Source of the DNA: Bacteroidota bacterium | GTDB lineage: Bacteria; Bacteroidota; Bacteroidia; Bacteroidales; Prolixibacteraceae | Assembly: GCA_030698405.1 (NCBI GenBank) | Contig: JAUYMU010000055.1 | Coordinates: forward strand, 106,646-170,645 | Length of the DNA: 64,000 nucleotides | Direction of reading: 5' to 3' | Shown: positions 63,417-64,000 of the stretch, in pieces | Numbering within the stretch: position 1 is the stretch's first letter | How the letters are laid out: the number at the start of each line of letters is the position of its first letter | Notes under the pieces: generated by a model | The model's input: the letters and a program-made list of their open reading frames with translations, nothing else | Databases searched by the model: none | Told to the model about the DNA's origin: nothing | Made by a program: the position numbers and the translations under genes

Positions 63417-63504
63417 CGGTCCGTAGCTCAGTTGGTAGAGCATCCCGATTTTATCGGGAGAGCCCATAAAGGCATGAAGCGAATATAAAATTAGAAAAAA
63501 AAAT
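63417..63504 (+). repeat. Truncated tRNA-Lys-like repeat, copy 1 (88 bp)
   Basis: CGGTCCGTAGCTCAGTTGGT matches the 5' half of the tRNA-Lys at 63593. The anticodon arm is replaced by TCCCG-ATTTTAT-CGGGA, and no T-arm or 3' acceptor follows. Repeats with an exact 88-bp period. Confidence 0.85.
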
Positions 63505-63592
63505 CGGTCCGTAGCTCAGTTGGTAGAGCATCCCGATTTTATCGGGAGGGCTCATAAAGGCATGAAGCGAATATAAAATTAGAAAAAAAAAT
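63505..63592 (+). repeat. Truncated tRNA-Lys-like repeat, copy 2 (88 bp)
   Basis: Almost identical to copy 1 (differences in GGGAGAGCCC versus GGGAGGGCTC). It directly precedes the complete tRNA, in the same orientation. Confidence 0.85.
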
Positions 63593-63757
<165 letters not shown>

Positions 63758-63833
63758 AAAGATATTAAAAACAAAAACCGTCCTCTGAATGAATGCGGGT
63801 TTAAGCATTTGGCCTAAAATTTAAGTTAAAATA

Positions 63834-63908
63834 CATCTTGTAGCTCAGTTGATAGAACATCCCGATTCTTCATCGGGAGGGCCCAGGGTTCGAATCCCTG
63901 CGGACCGA
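63834..63908 (+). pseudogene. Decayed tRNA copy with duplicated 3' half
   Basis: 5' part CATCTTG cannot pair with CGGACCG; D-stem GCTC/GAAC is mismatched. Anticodon arm CCCGA-TTCTTCA-TCGGG resembles the truncated copies, while the T-arm and 3' end are identical to the functional tRNA. Chimeric and probably not functional. Confidence 0.75.
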
Positions 63909-64000
63909 CAGCAAATGAGGCAATTACGAGTGGTGTAATTGTCTCATTTTATTTTTATACTTACCAGATACATACAAATCGTATCAAAAAGGCATTACCA
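63879..64000 (+). repeat. Duplicated tRNA 3' half plus flank, copy B (partial)
   Basis: Second copy of 63636-63757; it continues to the window edge, so further copies may follow. Confidence 0.85.

Noticed and set aside
63437..63470. Anticodon-like TTT loop in the truncated copies as a functional tRNA-Lys(UUU)
   Set aside because: There is no T-arm and no 3' acceptor strand in either copy, so no tRNA can fold.
63417..63592. CRISPR-like array at the 88-bp repeats
   Set aside because: The repeats have no unique spacers; they are contiguous copies of a tRNA 5' half.

Overview
The window is a chromosomal segment of a Bacteroidota bacterium, probably of the Bacteroidales/Marinilabiliales/Prolixibacteraceae side of the phylum. 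Support: secreted proteins with type IX secretion (T9SS, Por) C-terminal sorting domains, a gliding-motility-type C-terminal domain, zinc-free L36, S14 and S4, promoters of the TTG-N19/20-TAnnTTTG type, and one continuous str-S10-spc-alpha ribosomal cluster with no tuf between fusA and rpsJ.

Layout. 0-6.6 kb: a T9SS cargo protein, then a two-gene unit (coiled-coil 'tail-fibre-like' protein plus secreted subtilisin) and a divergent FkbM-like methyltransferase. 6.9-13.7 kb: two small unknown genes, then a second copy of the same layout (tail-fibre-like paralogue plus secreted Lys-C-like protease, and a decayed remnant of the methyltransferase), with an IS1182-type transposase gene inside it. 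13.7-17.9 kb: an AsnB-like amidotransferase and an EF-G paralogue whose GTPase motifs are altered (EF-G2 type). 18.4-25.0 kb: a ribosomally made, modified peptide (RiPP) locus, with a 55-residue precursor, a radical SAM/SPASM maturase, a secreted alpha/beta hydrolase, a C39-peptidase ABC exporter and an HlyD-type adaptor. 25.1-42.4 kb: tandem promoters followed by rpsL-rpsG-fusA, S10, spc and alpha operons through rplQ. 42.4-54.5 kb: response regulator, EttA, Bro-type phage-like gene, WbuC cupin, HigBA, hisS, hutH, a toxin-antitoxin pair with a frameshifted toxin, an ECF sigma/anti-sigma/Spy-like unit, a NrtR-like regulator and ychF. 54.8-63.3 kb: asnB, TlpA-like lipoprotein, membrane proteins, creatininase-like and S41 proteases, and an MgtC/DUF4010 protein. 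63.4-64 kb: a tRNA-Lys preceded by two truncated copies of its 5' half and followed by a decayed copy with duplicated flank.

The most interesting system is the RiPP locus. The precursor has a Gly-Gly leader end, matched to the C39 exporter. The predicted 20-residue core has W, Y and Y exactly five residues apart, each starting a three-residue unit (WGN, YAE, YVR). The maturase C-terminus resembles the FxsB/GrrM group, whose characterised members form three-residue cyclophanes. A hairpin between precursor and maturase would let precursor transcript exceed enzyme transcript. The precursor-maturase-hydrolase block looks more AT-rich than the exporter genes and is bracketed by a 39-bp imperfect direct repeat, suggesting a swapped or duplicated cassette. 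The chemistry is an inference; the gene order, leader, core periodicity and hairpin are read directly from the sequence.
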